Positions 56,568 to 64,000 of a stretch of DNA of 64,000 nucleotides are shown in pieces. The notes beneath the pieces are model-generated. The model searched no databases and was not told where the DNA came from. It saw only the letters and a list, made by a program, of their open reading frames with translations. Every line of letters begins with the position of its first letter. Within the stretch, counting starts at the first letter, position 1. Origin of the DNA: Yoonia maritima (lineage in GTDB: Bacteria; Pseudomonadota; Alphaproteobacteria; Rhodobacterales; Rhodobacteraceae); the NCBI RefSeq assembly GCF_003003285.1, contig NZ_PVTP01000011.1, positions 1 to 64,000 on the forward strand, written 5' to 3'. Made by a program: the position numbers and the translations under genes.

Positions 56568-57397
56568 TAAGGCCCTTCAAAGGCCCTGTCTTGAGTAAGG
56601 GCCGCAATACGTTTCCGGCTTTCTGCCACTTCTGATAGGTCAATATCAACCATTGCGATGCCAGGCGCCGAGCCGGAATCCGCTAACACTTCGCCCCAAG
56701 GTGAGATTGCCAGCGAGTGCCCATAGGTCCGTCGGGGTTTTCCCGTCGACGATGCGTGTTCACCTGTTTGCGCCGCAGCCAAGATGTACGACCCGGTCTC
56801 AATGGCTCGGGCACGCAAAAGGGATTCCCAATGGACGGCACCTGTGACGGGTGAAAATGCTGATGGAACAAGTATAACATCCGCACCACCCTGCGCTAAT
56901 GCGCGGTAGAGATACGGGAAACGGACGTCAAAGCATATGCTTAGCCCCAGCTTTGCAAATGGTGTTTCTGCAACAACCGCCCGCGAACCGGGACGATACC
57001 CTGCAGATTCATTATAAACCTCGGTCTCAGACACCGCGACATCAAACATATGAATTTTGTCATACCGAGCGACAACCTCTCCCTCTGGGTTGACCAAAAA
57101 GGACCTGTTCGCAAAACGCCCATCCACATCGTCCGTTTTCAGCGCAAGCGATCCAATCGACAGCCAAACGCCGTTGTCTTTTGCAGCAGCACATAGCCCA
57201 GCAAGCGTTAAGTCGTCTTCCTCGTGCTGCAAGACTTCTTGCTGTTGTTGTCGGCTTTGCGAAATGCAATTCGTCACTTCCGGCGTCAAAACAAAACCCG
57301 CGCCCAACGAAGCGGCGCGCGCGACGAGGTCAACCGTTCCGGGCAAATTTGCTTCCGGAGAATCGCTGACATTGAGTTGTAAAAGTGCGGCCTTCAT
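56567..57397 (-). CDS. nitrilase-superfamily carbon-nitrogen hydrolase
   Basis: 276 residues. The Glu-Lys-Cys triad is seen in LTPEVTN, YDKIHMFD and LSICFDVRFPYLYR. The close match to Nit1/NitFhit-type proteins suggests omega-amidase or deaminated-glutathione amidase activity. The grxC gene directly upstream makes a glutathione-related role attractive, but the substrate is not proved. It overlaps grxC by one base. Confidence 0.9.
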   Translation of the reverse strand: MKAALLQLNVSDSPEANLPGTVDLVARAASLGAGFVLTPEVTNCISQSRQQQQEVLQHEEDDLTLAGLCAAAKDNGVWLSIGSLALKTDDVDGRFANRSFLVNPEGEVVARYDKIHMFDVAVSETEVYNESAGYRPGSRAVVAETPFAKLGLSICFDVRFPYLYRALAQGGADVILVPSAFSPVTGAVHWESLLRARAIETGSYILAAAQTGEHASSTGKPRRTYGHSLAISPWGEVLADSGSAPGIAMVDIDLSEVAESRKRIAALTQDRAFEGP

Positions 57398-57651
57398 CAG
57401 GCCAGCATAGCATCCAACTTACCACTTCGATCAAGCCCCATCAGGTCATCACAGCCACCGATATGATTTCCTTCAATAAAAATCTGCGGAACAGTGCTAC
57501 CACCATTCGCGCGCTGGATCATTTCGGCGCGTCGATCAGGCTGAGCCAGAATATCGACCTCCGCAAAGCTCACGCCTTTGGCCGTCAAAAGACGCTTTGC
57601 CATATGGCAAAACCCGCAAGTGGATTTTGTGTAAATTTCAACAGTTTTCAT
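57397..57651 (-). CDS. grxC: glutaredoxin 3
   Basis: 84 residues. It reduces disulfides using glutathione. The active site is CGFC (C12 and C15) in place of the usual CPYC. The glutathione-binding GGSTVPQIFI and GGCDDLMGL are intact. ATG 57651 has AAGGA seven bases upstream; an extension to 57681 adds ten non-conserved residues. It follows comF by 30 bases. Confidence 0.93.
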   Translation of the reverse strand: MKTVEIYTKSTCGFCHMAKRLLTAKGVSFAEVDILAQPDRRAEMIQRANGGSTVPQIFIEGNHIGGCDDLMGLDRSGKLDAMLA

Positions 57652-57681
57652 CGTTTCATCCTTAGTACATTTACCCTGCAT

Positions 57682-58404
57682 CTAAGCGTCTTTGACCACC
57701 CGTGCCAGTGTAACAATAGACACATGTGTGGCACCGGCTGCCTTCGCGGCCTCTGCGCTAGCGGCCAACGTGGCGCCGGATGTCATTACATCGTCCACAA
57801 TCAGCACGGGCTTCCCGGCGATTACATCAGCACATTTTGGGTTTGGCACAATCGCCCCAGACAGCGCAGCAAAGCGCGCATCACGGCTATGCCCCTCAAG
57901 AGGTTTTGTCTTTTTGGGCCTTAGAAGCGCATCAGAGCAAACAGGAACACCCAGTTCCCGGCCTAAGGCATGCGCCAGTAACGCGGCCTGATTGTAACGG
58001 CGCTGAACGCGACGCACCCAATGGAGCGGTACCGGCACTAAAACTGTATCATCACGCAAAAGCGGGCGCGCCATCCGCGCAAGCCATATCGCGGCAGGTC
58101 GCGCCAAATCTGTACGATCCCCGTGCTTGAAACCCAACACTAACTTGCGACCAATCCCTGTGTATATCAGCCCTGCTCGCCCATGATCCCATGGTCGGGC
58201 GATGGTCATGCAATCATCACATTGCTCGATTGTGCCTGTATCTTCGCCCGGAAGCGGCGCGCCACAGGTGTCGCAAATCAGCCCTCCAATAAACTTTGTT
58301 TCACGCCAACATGCACCACAAAGTCCAAATTCAGATTCCGTTTGCGCGTCACATGCGACGCATTGCGCAGGGTAGATTGCTCTGATCACGCTTTGCATTC
58401 GCAT
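57682..58404 (-). CDS. ComF-family phosphoribosyltransferase-like protein
   Basis: 240 residues. An N-terminal double zinc finger (CVACDAQ, CGACW, CDTCG, CDDC) precedes a PRTase fold with the PRPP loop VLIVDDVMTSGATLAA. ComF proteins are linked to DNA uptake in competent bacteria, and a gene-transfer role is plausible here though not shown. AGGG lies seven bases before ATG. It is divergent from the methyltransferase. Confidence 0.93.
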   Translation of the reverse strand: MRMQSVIRAIYPAQCVACDAQTESEFGLCGACWRETKFIGGLICDTCGAPLPGEDTGTIEQCDDCMTIARPWDHGRAGLIYTGIGRKLVLGFKHGDRTDLARPAAIWLARMARPLLRDDTVLVPVPLHWVRRVQRRYNQAALLAHALGRELGVPVCSDALLRPKKTKPLEGHSRDARFAALSGAIVPNPKCADVIAGKPVLIVDDVMTSGATLAASAEAAKAAGATHVSIVTLARVVKDA

Positions 58405-58435
58405 GTTTGCACCCTAGATGGGGGGCATGGAAAAT

Positions 58436-59254
58436 ATGCCCGTACTTGTTGACCGCCTCGCCCTGCAACGTAATCGCGCCCGCGCTGACGCGGATGCGCT
58501 GTTCTTGCACGAAACATTAGCCGCTGAGCTGCAAGAAAGACTGAACGAGGTTAACAGAACCTTTACGTCCGTTGCGATCGTTACTGGATTTCCTGATTTT
58601 TGGGCGCAGGCCTTTCCAAACGCGACCATTTTGGCAGACGATGATACTCTATCTGCGGAACCCGAAACCCATGATCTAATTTTACACGTTATGGCACTAC
58701 ATTGGTCAAACGATCCTGTCGGGCAACTTGTCCAGTGTCGGCATGCGCTGAAACCCGATGGCTTATTACTTTGCGGGTTCTTAGGCGGCCAAACACTGCA
58801 TGAACTGCGTGCGTCATTGGCAGAAGCCGAAGCTATCGTCGCCGGCGGCATATCACCACGTATCGCACCGATGGGCGAAATTCGTGACCTAGGCGCATTG
58901 TTACAGCGCGCAGGCTTTGCGTTGCCTGTTGCAGACGCCACACCGCTTACTGCAAGCTATGCCAATGCGTTTCATCTCATGCACGATTTGCGCAAAATGG
59001 GCGAAGCCAACGCGCTAGATGCGCGGATTAAACACATGACCCGTCGCAACGTGATGACCGAAACCGCAAGCATTTACGCCGAACACTTTAGCAACGATGA
59101 TGGTCGGGTTGATGCAACATTTGAACTGATCACCCTAACCGGCTGGTCACCCGGCGAGGGGCAGCAACAACCATTACGTCCCGGCAGCGCGACGACCCGA
59201 CTTGCCGATGCGTTAGGCGCGACAGAAACGCCCTTAGATCAATCCAAAGATTGA
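58436..59254 (+). CDS. SAM-dependent methyltransferase, BioC/NDUFAF5-like
   Basis: 272 residues from ATG 58436. The LVDRLALQRNRARADADALF opening and the late LILHVMALHWSNDPVGQL with LKPDGLLLCGFLGG follow the class I methyltransferase pattern of BioC- and NDUFAF5-like proteins. The usual glycine-rich SAM loop is weak (SVAIVTGFPDFWAQAF), as is normal in this subgroup. The substrate is unknown. ATG 58436 follows a GGGGGG run by eight bases; ATGs at 58418 and 58427 are less well placed. Confidence 0.85.
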   Translation: MPVLVDRLALQRNRARADADALFLHETLAAELQERLNEVNRTFTSVAIVTGFPDFWAQAFPNATILADDDTLSAEPETHDLILHVMALHWSNDPVGQLVQCRHALKPDGLLLCGFLGGQTLHELRASLAEAEAIVAGGISPRIAPMGEIRDLGALLQRAGFALPVADATPLTASYANAFHLMHDLRKMGEANALDARIKHMTRRNVMTETASIYAEHFSNDDGRVDATFELITLTGWSPGEGQQQPLRPGSATTRLADALGATETPLDQSKD

Positions 59255-59311
59255 CCTTGGACGTAAACTATTTAACTCCGTTCTAAACATTCGTTCCAAA
59301 AGGCCACGCAA

Positions 59312-60376
59312 ATGTCTGATAAACCGCAGCCTGCAACCTGCCCTGCCCACGCCCCTGCTAACCACCCAAAGATCAAACCTGCAAAGGTAGGTATTCTGTT
59401 AGCAAACCTTGGGACACCGGACGGAACCGACTATTGGTCGATGCGGCGGTATCTGAATGAATTTCTATCCGACAAGCGGGTTGTCGATTACCCTACTTGG
59501 AAATGGCAACCAATCCTGCAACTGATCATTCTGACGATCAGACCTTCAAAATCCGGCGCTGCGTATAAAACCATTTGGAACAACGAAGCAGACGAAAGTC
59601 CGCTGCTGACGATCACCAAACAGCAGACCGCAGCGATCAAAGCAAAAATGGAAGAACGCTATGGCGATGATGTCATGGTCGATTTTTGCATGCGGTACGG
59701 CAACCCTTCGACCAAATCCAAAGTCCGTGAAATGACTGAAGCAGGTTGTACCAAAATTCTATTCTTCCCGCTTTACCCACACTATGCTGGCGCAACTTCA
59801 GCAACCGCGAACGATCAATTTTTCCGCGCGTTGATGGAAGAAAAGTGGCAGCCAGTCGCCCGTGTCGTAGAGCCATATTTCGAAGACCCCGCGTATATTG
59901 ATGCGCTCGCGAAATCCGTGGAAAAGGCATACGCAAACGCTGACAAAAAACCTGAAAAGCTAATTTGCTCGTACCACGGTGTGCCTGAACGTTATTTGCA
60001 TGAGGGTGACCCCTATCACTGCCACTGCCAAAAAACGACACGCTTGCTAAAGGAACGTCTAGGTTGGGACGACACCCAGATCATGACGACATTTCAGTCG
60101 ATTTTCGGTCGCGAAGAATGGCTAAAGCCATATACCGTAAAAGAAGTCGCCCGACTAGCAAGCGAAGAAGGCGTTAAGGACATCGCCGTTTGCGCACCAG
60201 CGTTTTCGGCTGACTGCATCGAAACGCTGGAAGAAATTAACGAAGAGATCAGGGAAAGTTTTGAGCACGCAGGCGGCGAAGGGTTCACATATGTGCCTTG
60301 CCTGAACGATAATCCGGATCACATCGATGCATTATCCGGCGTGATCGAGCGGAATTTACAAGGCTGGCTCGAATAG
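59312..60376 (+). CDS. hemH: ferrochelatase
   Basis: 354 residues. It inserts ferrous iron into protoporphyrin IX, the last step of heme synthesis. The N-terminal VGILLANLGTPDG, FFPLYPHYAGATSA, the catalytic-His region SYHGVPERYLHEGDPY and the late PAFSADCIETLEEI are all family motifs. AAAGG lies eight bases before ATG. It is the second heme gene group in the window after hemD. Confidence 0.96.
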   Translation: MSDKPQPATCPAHAPANHPKIKPAKVGILLANLGTPDGTDYWSMRRYLNEFLSDKRVVDYPTWKWQPILQLIILTIRPSKSGAAYKTIWNNEADESPLLTITKQQTAAIKAKMEERYGDDVMVDFCMRYGNPSTKSKVREMTEAGCTKILFFPLYPHYAGATSATANDQFFRALMEEKWQPVARVVEPYFEDPAYIDALAKSVEKAYANADKKPEKLICSYHGVPERYLHEGDPYHCHCQKTTRLLKERLGWDDTQIMTTFQSIFGREEWLKPYTVKEVARLASEEGVKDIAVCAPAFSADCIETLEEINEEIRESFEHAGGEGFTYVPCLNDNPDHIDALSGVIERNLQGWLE

Positions 60377-60593
60377 AATCACACCGCCCAATTAAGGCAA
60401 ATTCAGTTAGTCAGCGCCCTCATTTAGGGCGCTGACGGATACAATGATTATTAATTATACATTATTGTAAATGCAGGGTATTGTTTGTAGGCGATTTTTT
60501 GCTTGTTGGCCGCATTACCACCACATTTATCCGGCAAACATTGACTTGAGTTTTGGGGAAGGCGCTCGTTTTGGCGCGCGCATTTTATAAGAT
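60377..60593 (+). other. hemH-kinase intergenic region
   Basis: Apart from the hairpin at 60411-60435 I see no gene or clear promoter in these 217 bases. The part from 60445 to 60500 is AT-rich and may hold the kinase promoter. Confidence 0.35.
60411..60435 (+). terminator. hairpin after hemH
   Basis: TCAGCGCCCT and AGGGCGCTGA form a perfect 10-base-pair stem around a 5-base loop, 35 bases after the hemH stop. No T-run follows, so it is a probable but not classic terminator. Confidence 0.6.
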
Positions 60594-61856
60594 ATGACAA
60601 CGGCAACGCCAGAAAAGAACCTTACCAATTCGCCCACCCGCGGCGAGGCTCTTCCCAATGGGACTGTTCTGCTCGGTGACCAATTCATCATTAAACGACG
60701 GCTTGGTAATGGCGGGTTTGGTATCACCTACCTTGCCAAAGATAATTATTTGGATCGCAGCGTTGTCGTAAAGGAATGCTACCCCGAAGTATTTTGTCGC
60801 CGTGACGGTAAAAACGTCTATGTGCGGTCCGACAGGCATTACGAAAAATACCGGTCAATCGTTGAAATGTTCATGCGAGAAGCACGGACAATCGCAAAAA
60901 TGCGGCACCCGAATGTTGTCGGCGTTCACCGGATTTTTGAAGATAACGAAACAGCCTATATGATCCTAGATCTTATTGATGGCCGCGATCTTTTAGACAT
61001 CATCAAAGACAAAGAACAAAATCTAAAGCCAAAGCAAATCAAAGACATATTGATCAAGCTACTTGATGCTGTTGATCTTGTTCACCGCCAAGATCTACTT
61101 CACCGTGATATTTCGCCTGATAACATCTTACTTGATAAATGGGGCAATCCCGTTCTGATCGACTTTGGCGCAGCCAGAGAAGAAGCAAGCCGTGAAACCC
61201 GCGAACTTTCTGCTGTTCTAGTCGTCAAAGACGGATACTCACCGCAGGAATTCTATTTCGCGGGTGGAAAACAAAGCCCCAGCAGCGATCTCTACGCACT
61301 TGGCGCATCGTTCTATCACCTCATTTCTGGCAAAGCCCCACCCAACAGCCAAACACGTATGGCTGAATTCGCGAGCCAAAACCCAGACCCATGCGAACCC
61401 TTAGCTGGGCGATTTGACGAATATGATCGGACATTTTTGGAAGCAATCGACAAAGCCATGTCGATATTACCAAAAGACCGGATCCAATCAGCACGGGAAT
61501 GGTCTGATCTTATTGATGGCGATCAACGAAGCCGCATTAAGCCTTTGTTGCTTAAGCCAAGTGATAACCTGGGTCAGGTTTTGACTCGGCTTGTGTCTGA
61601 AACGAATGAATATGTGTTAAATTCAGAGCCACGGGAAAATACTCGTAAGCCCAACCCTGTTTCTGCACCGAAAAAGAAAATTCCAGACTGGGTTCACGAA
61701 TTCAACGAAGAAACATCCAAGTCTATTGAGCGTTCAAAAGCGCGAGCGCGCACCAATACCAGCGAAATCCCGGTCTACACCCCACCGGCACCTACGGCAT
61801 ACGGACATAACAAATCCCGTATCGGTGCGTGGTTCACGCGGCGTTTCAGCTCTTAA
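60594..61856 (+). CDS. orphan Hanks-type serine/threonine protein kinase
   Basis: 420 residues. A full kinase domain (about 30-310) shows the glycine loop LGNGGFGITYLAKD, catalytic K60, E96, H170-R171-D172 with N177, and D190-F191-G192. All key residues are present, so activity is expected. The tail (about 330-420) is charged and proline-rich with no membrane segment or PASTA/FHA domain. No cognate phosphatase or FHA gene is adjacent. The ribosome site is weak. Targets are unknown; the downstream neighbours are peptidoglycan enzymes, so an envelope role is a guess. Confidence 0.9.
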   Translation: MTTATPEKNLTNSPTRGEALPNGTVLLGDQFIIKRRLGNGGFGITYLAKDNYLDRSVVVKECYPEVFCRRDGKNVYVRSDRHYEKYRSIVEMFMREARTIAKMRHPNVVGVHRIFEDNETAYMILDLIDGRDLLDIIKDKEQNLKPKQIKDILIKLLDAVDLVHRQDLLHRDISPDNILLDKWGNPVLIDFGAAREEASRETRELSAVLVVKDGYSPQEFYFAGGKQSPSSDLYALGASFYHLISGKAPPNSQTRMAEFASQNPDPCEPLAGRFDEYDRTFLEAIDKAMSILPKDRIQSAREWSDLIDGDQRSRIKPLLLKPSDNLGQVLTRLVSETNEYVLNSEPRENTRKPNPVSAPKKKIPDWVHEFNEETSKSIERSKARARTNTSEIPVYTPPAPTAYGHNKSRIGAWFTRRFSS

Positions 61857-62434
61857 ATCAGCAATACCTGTGTGCCAACTTTAGCATAGCCAAACAACTC
61901 TGCGATCTGCTCATTGTATAGCCCAATGCACCCGTTAGATGACCGGCGACCAATCTTGCGCGTGTCGTGCGTACCGTGGATGCGATAGTATTGCCAAGAC
62001 AAGTAAAGAGCGTGCGATCCCAATGGGTTATCTGGACCTGGACCAATAAATTCAGGCCACTCAGGGTTACGGATGCGCATTGCTGGTGTCGGCGCCCAAC
62101 TAGGGCCTTCGACCTTGCGCGTCACTTCTGTTCGGCCAGTGCGGGTCAGGTCATCTGTCAGGGGCACACTGGTTGGGAAAAGTTTGTATATAGCCTGATC
62201 TTCAGACCAGTAGTGCAGCGCACGCGACTGAATATCCACCAAGATAGCCCCGTTATTCAGGTTACTGAAATACGGCTGCCAATCGAGCGAACGAAAGCTA
62301 GAAATGTTGCGCTGAACTTGCTGCGACAGATCGCTTTCGATTTCGGTCGAATTGGCCGTTTGTGCCACAGCACCGGTGCCGATCATAGCTGCACCTGCGG
62401 CCAAAAACCCACGACGTGACAGATCATTATTCAT
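61853..62434 (-). CDS. L,D-transpeptidase (YkuD), copy 1
   Basis: 193 residues. A twin-arginine-like signal (SRRGFLAAG, cleavage near residue 25) is followed by a YkuD domain. The catalytic histidine is in IHGTHDTRKIG (about H153) and the cysteine in SSNGCIGLYN (about C169). It probably cross-links peptidoglycan (3-3 bonds) or attaches lipoprotein. The usual arginine after GCI is glycine here. GGAG lies six bases before ATG. Its stop overlaps the kinase stop by four bases. Confidence 0.92.
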   Translation of the reverse strand: MNNDLSRRGFLAAGAAMIGTGAVAQTANSTEIESDLSQQVQRNISSFRSLDWQPYFSNLNNGAILVDIQSRALHYWSEDQAIYKLFPTSVPLTDDLTRTGRTEVTRKVEGPSWAPTPAMRIRNPEWPEFIGPGPDNPLGSHALYLSWQYYRIHGTHDTRKIGRRSSNGCIGLYNEQIAELFGYAKVGTQVLLI

Positions 62435-62601
62435 TTCGGTCTCCGGTTCAATATGAACTTCTTTCAGTCTTGCAATCTAATGTGTCTGGTCAGTCACTGC
62501 AATTCAAACAAATGTCAGATGGACGCAAGTGACGTAATGTGGGTTTGAAGTGTTCCGCTGATGTCGCTAATGATGAAAAATGCAACCGAGTTAGGTAACT
62601 A

Positions 62602-63147
62602 ATGTACAGAAGAGAGATAATCCTAGGGCTTGTGGCCACCACATTGGCCGCATGTGACCCGCAACGTGCTTTGGGTCCTGATGGATTACCCGTGCAGACT
62701 GTCTACCGGATCACCAGCAAAGACGAAGCGGCCGTTCAATTCAGAATGCTAGACAGCGTAAACTCGCTTCGTGGCACATCTGGCGCAGCACCCGTTGAAT
62801 TGAATGCACAATTAAACGCAGCCGCCGCGACACATGCGCGTGATATGTCCGCACAGAACCGACCATGGTTATTCGGATCAGATGGATCCAGCCCGCTTGA
62901 CCGTGCACGTCGCGCTGGGTTCCCCGGTAGGTTGCTAGGCGAAAACATTTCGGAATCTTATGAAACCGAATTGCAAACGCTTGCCGCATGGATGGGGCAA
63001 CCAGATACGCGTGCCGTGATCTTGGACCCGGCAGCACGCTCTATGGGTTTTTCATGGTACCAAGAACCGGCAGGCAAACTTTGGTGGTGTATGAACATGG
63101 GTAGTGATCCAACCGTATCACGGCCAATCGCCCCAGTCACATTCTAA
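62602..63147 (+). CDS. CAP-domain lipoprotein
   Basis: 181 residues. The lipobox LAAC gives a lipidated cysteine at residue 18. A CAP/SCP-like domain follows (about 45-170) with LNAAAATHARDMSAQN, LLGENISESY and a C-terminal WWCMNMG. The conserved His and Glu are present. The function of bacterial CAP proteins is largely unknown. It lies between two L,D-transpeptidase genes and shares a 4-base stop overlap with the second. Confidence 0.87.
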   Translation: MYRREIILGLVATTLAACDPQRALGPDGLPVQTVYRITSKDEAAVQFRMLDSVNSLRGTSGAAPVELNAQLNAAAATHARDMSAQNRPWLFGSDGSSPLDRARRAGFPGRLLGENISESYETELQTLAAWMGQPDTRAVILDPAARSMGFSWYQEPAGKLWWCMNMGSDPTVSRPIAPVTF

Positions 63148-63632
63148 GCGTAGATCGTTACCAAGGTACCTGTCTGAACCATCGCATAAACGTCGTCCAT
63201 TTCTTTGTTTGAAATGGCGATGCACCCCCACGTCCAATCGGCCTTCCCGACCCACGGATCAGGTGTGCCGTGAATAAAGATATCGCCGCCTGGGTCCAAC
63301 CCCTGACTGCGCGCATAGGCAACGTCATTAGCATTTGGGTAAGAAATGCCCAATGACAGATGATATCTACTGTTCGGGTTACGGCGATCGATCAAATATG
63401 ATCCTTCCGGTGTACGCCCATCCCCTTCGTACACTTTGTGTCCTTCAGGCGTGAAACCTAGCTGGAATCGAAATTCACGTAGAAGCTGGTTTTGATGCAA
63501 CAACTGCATCGTACGCTGTCCTTTAAGGACCTGAATGCGGGTCACCTGTGGCCCGCTATAAACTTGTGGTCCTGCGCTACAGCCGGCCAAACCTGCTGCT
63601 GCGCCAACCATTACTGATCGTCTTGAAATCAT
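63144..63632 (-). CDS. L,D-transpeptidase (YkuD), copy 2, lipoprotein
   Basis: 162 residues. A signal with SRRSVM and lipobox LAGC (cysteine at about residue 18) anchors it in the membrane. The YkuD domain has the catalytic FIHGTPDP (about H121) and TWGCIAISN (about C137). It is of the short ErfK-like type and not closely similar to the copy at 61853. Probable peptidoglycan cross-linker or an endopeptidase. Confidence 0.91.
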   Translation of the reverse strand: MISRRSVMVGAAAGLAGCSAGPQVYSGPQVTRIQVLKGQRTMQLLHQNQLLREFRFQLGFTPEGHKVYEGDGRTPEGSYLIDRRNPNSRYHLSLGISYPNANDVAYARSQGLDPGGDIFIHGTPDPWVGKADWTWGCIAISNKEMDDVYAMVQTGTLVTIYA

Positions 63633-63721
63633 ATCACTGCCTACTTGTACCGGTCTTCGCCGTTTTGAAGTAATTTAACCGTACATTGTGGCAAAAGGTA
63701 GGAAATTCTAGCTGTTTACCC

Positions 63722-64000
63722 TCATTTTCGTGTGAATGGGGCGACGACCTCTACGTGTGGGGACCAGCGGAACTGATCGACTGTTTGCACCCAAGGCATG
63801 CTAAACCCAACATCTGTCAGCATTTTTGCATCGCGGGCAAATGTGATCGGGTTACACGACACCATCGCAATTGTTTTAATCTCGGAACGGGCCAATGCCT
63901 CGATCTGGGCTTCAGCACCGGCACGCGGGGGATCAATCACGGCAGCATCAAAGTGGCGCAGCTCGTCTGGTTCTAACGGACGGCGGAATAGATCGCGCGT
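63722..64000 (-). CDS. class I SAM-dependent RNA methyltransferase (TrmA/RlmCD family), 3' end only
   Basis: Only the last 92 codons are in the window; the gene continues past 64000. The visible part reads RDLFRRPLE, then [23 protein letters not shown] and the final VEVVAPF. These are the catalytic-motif IV region (DPPR) and the active cysteine with SCNP of 5-methyluridine RNA methyltransferases. A tRNA or 23S rRNA uridine is the likely target. Which of TrmA, RlmC or RlmD cannot be told from this fragment. Confidence 0.9.
   Translation of the reverse strand, partial: TRDLFRRPLEPDELRHFDAAVIDPPRAGAEAQIEALARSEIKTIAMVSCNPITFARDAKMLTDVGFSMPWVQTVDQFRWSPHVEVVAPFTRK

Noticed and set aside
60594..61856. 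Type VI secretion-associated kinase
   Set aside because: No FHA protein, PppA phosphatase or type VI genes are nearby.
1..64000. CRISPR array, anti-phage defence island, prophage or gene transfer agent cluster
   Set aside because: No spaced direct repeats, integrase, capsid, terminase, restriction or toxin-antitoxin genes were seen; the content is mostly core chromosomal.

Overview
The window is chromosomal DNA of an alphaproteobacterium, most likely a marine Rhodobacterales (Roseobacter-group) species. This rests on the gene content and protein style: a mitofilin/HemY/HemD block, tsaD-gpsA-YciI-EVE, an alphaproteobacterial sigma-32 promoter in front of dnaK, long HPF followed by PtsN, rimP-nusA-ylxR-infB, and a fused two-domain peptide ABC ATPase. 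Genus is not resolved. Base composition is moderate, with an AT-rich stretch at the left edge. About 60 protein genes were found. No tRNA, rRNA, CRISPR array, prophage or complete insertion sequence was seen.

Layout. 1-577 is AT-rich and non-coding apart from a possible gene start at the edge. 578-4813 is one large secreted nuclease. 4862-8269 (minus) holds hemY-like, mitofilin and hemD, divergent from tsaD-gpsA-yciI-EVE-DUF1761 (8339-11509). 11724-14364 (minus) holds DUF2853, an extensin-like envelope protein and ahcY. An HD hydrolase and a GNAT acetyltransferase follow. A Wza-type export lipoprotein (15547-16881, minus) is divergent from a GGDEF-EAL protein. 19138-23888 (plus) is the LPS-assembly and stationary-phase block: rnd, kdsD, lptC, lptA, lptB, hpf, ptsN. 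23885-31670 (minus) is a surface-glycan block: cysQ, kdsB, galU, two paralogous GT2 enzymes, a core-2/I-branching-like transferase and a two-headed sulfotransferase. A KpsM-like permease (plus) lies beside it. 32826-43175 carries dnaK-dnaJ-radC, an unknown exported protein, secA, and ppiC-argJ-mutT. 43248-48593 (minus) is infB-ylxR-nusA-rimP. 48819-54295 (minus) is a peptide ABC importer. 54325-60376 holds pip, ubiG, marR, a nitrilase, grxC, comF, a methyltransferase and hemH. 60594-64000 holds an orphan Ser/Thr kinase, two L,D-transpeptidases flanking a CAP lipoprotein, and the 3' end of an RNA methyltransferase.

How it fits together. Much of the window serves the cell envelope. KdsD and KdsB make and activate Kdo, LptCAB carries LPS outward, and GalU supplies UDP-glucose. 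The glycosyltransferases and sulfotransferase probably build a decorated, possibly sulfated, surface glycan. CysQ at the head of that run could clear the PAP left by sulfotransfer. A Wza-type lipoprotein and a KpsM-like permease could export polysaccharide, although no ATPase partner is in the window. The most interesting items are the putative sulfated-glycan block with its double sulfotransferase, and a strong intrinsic terminator just before rimP that suggests attenuation or a small RNA at the nusA operon.
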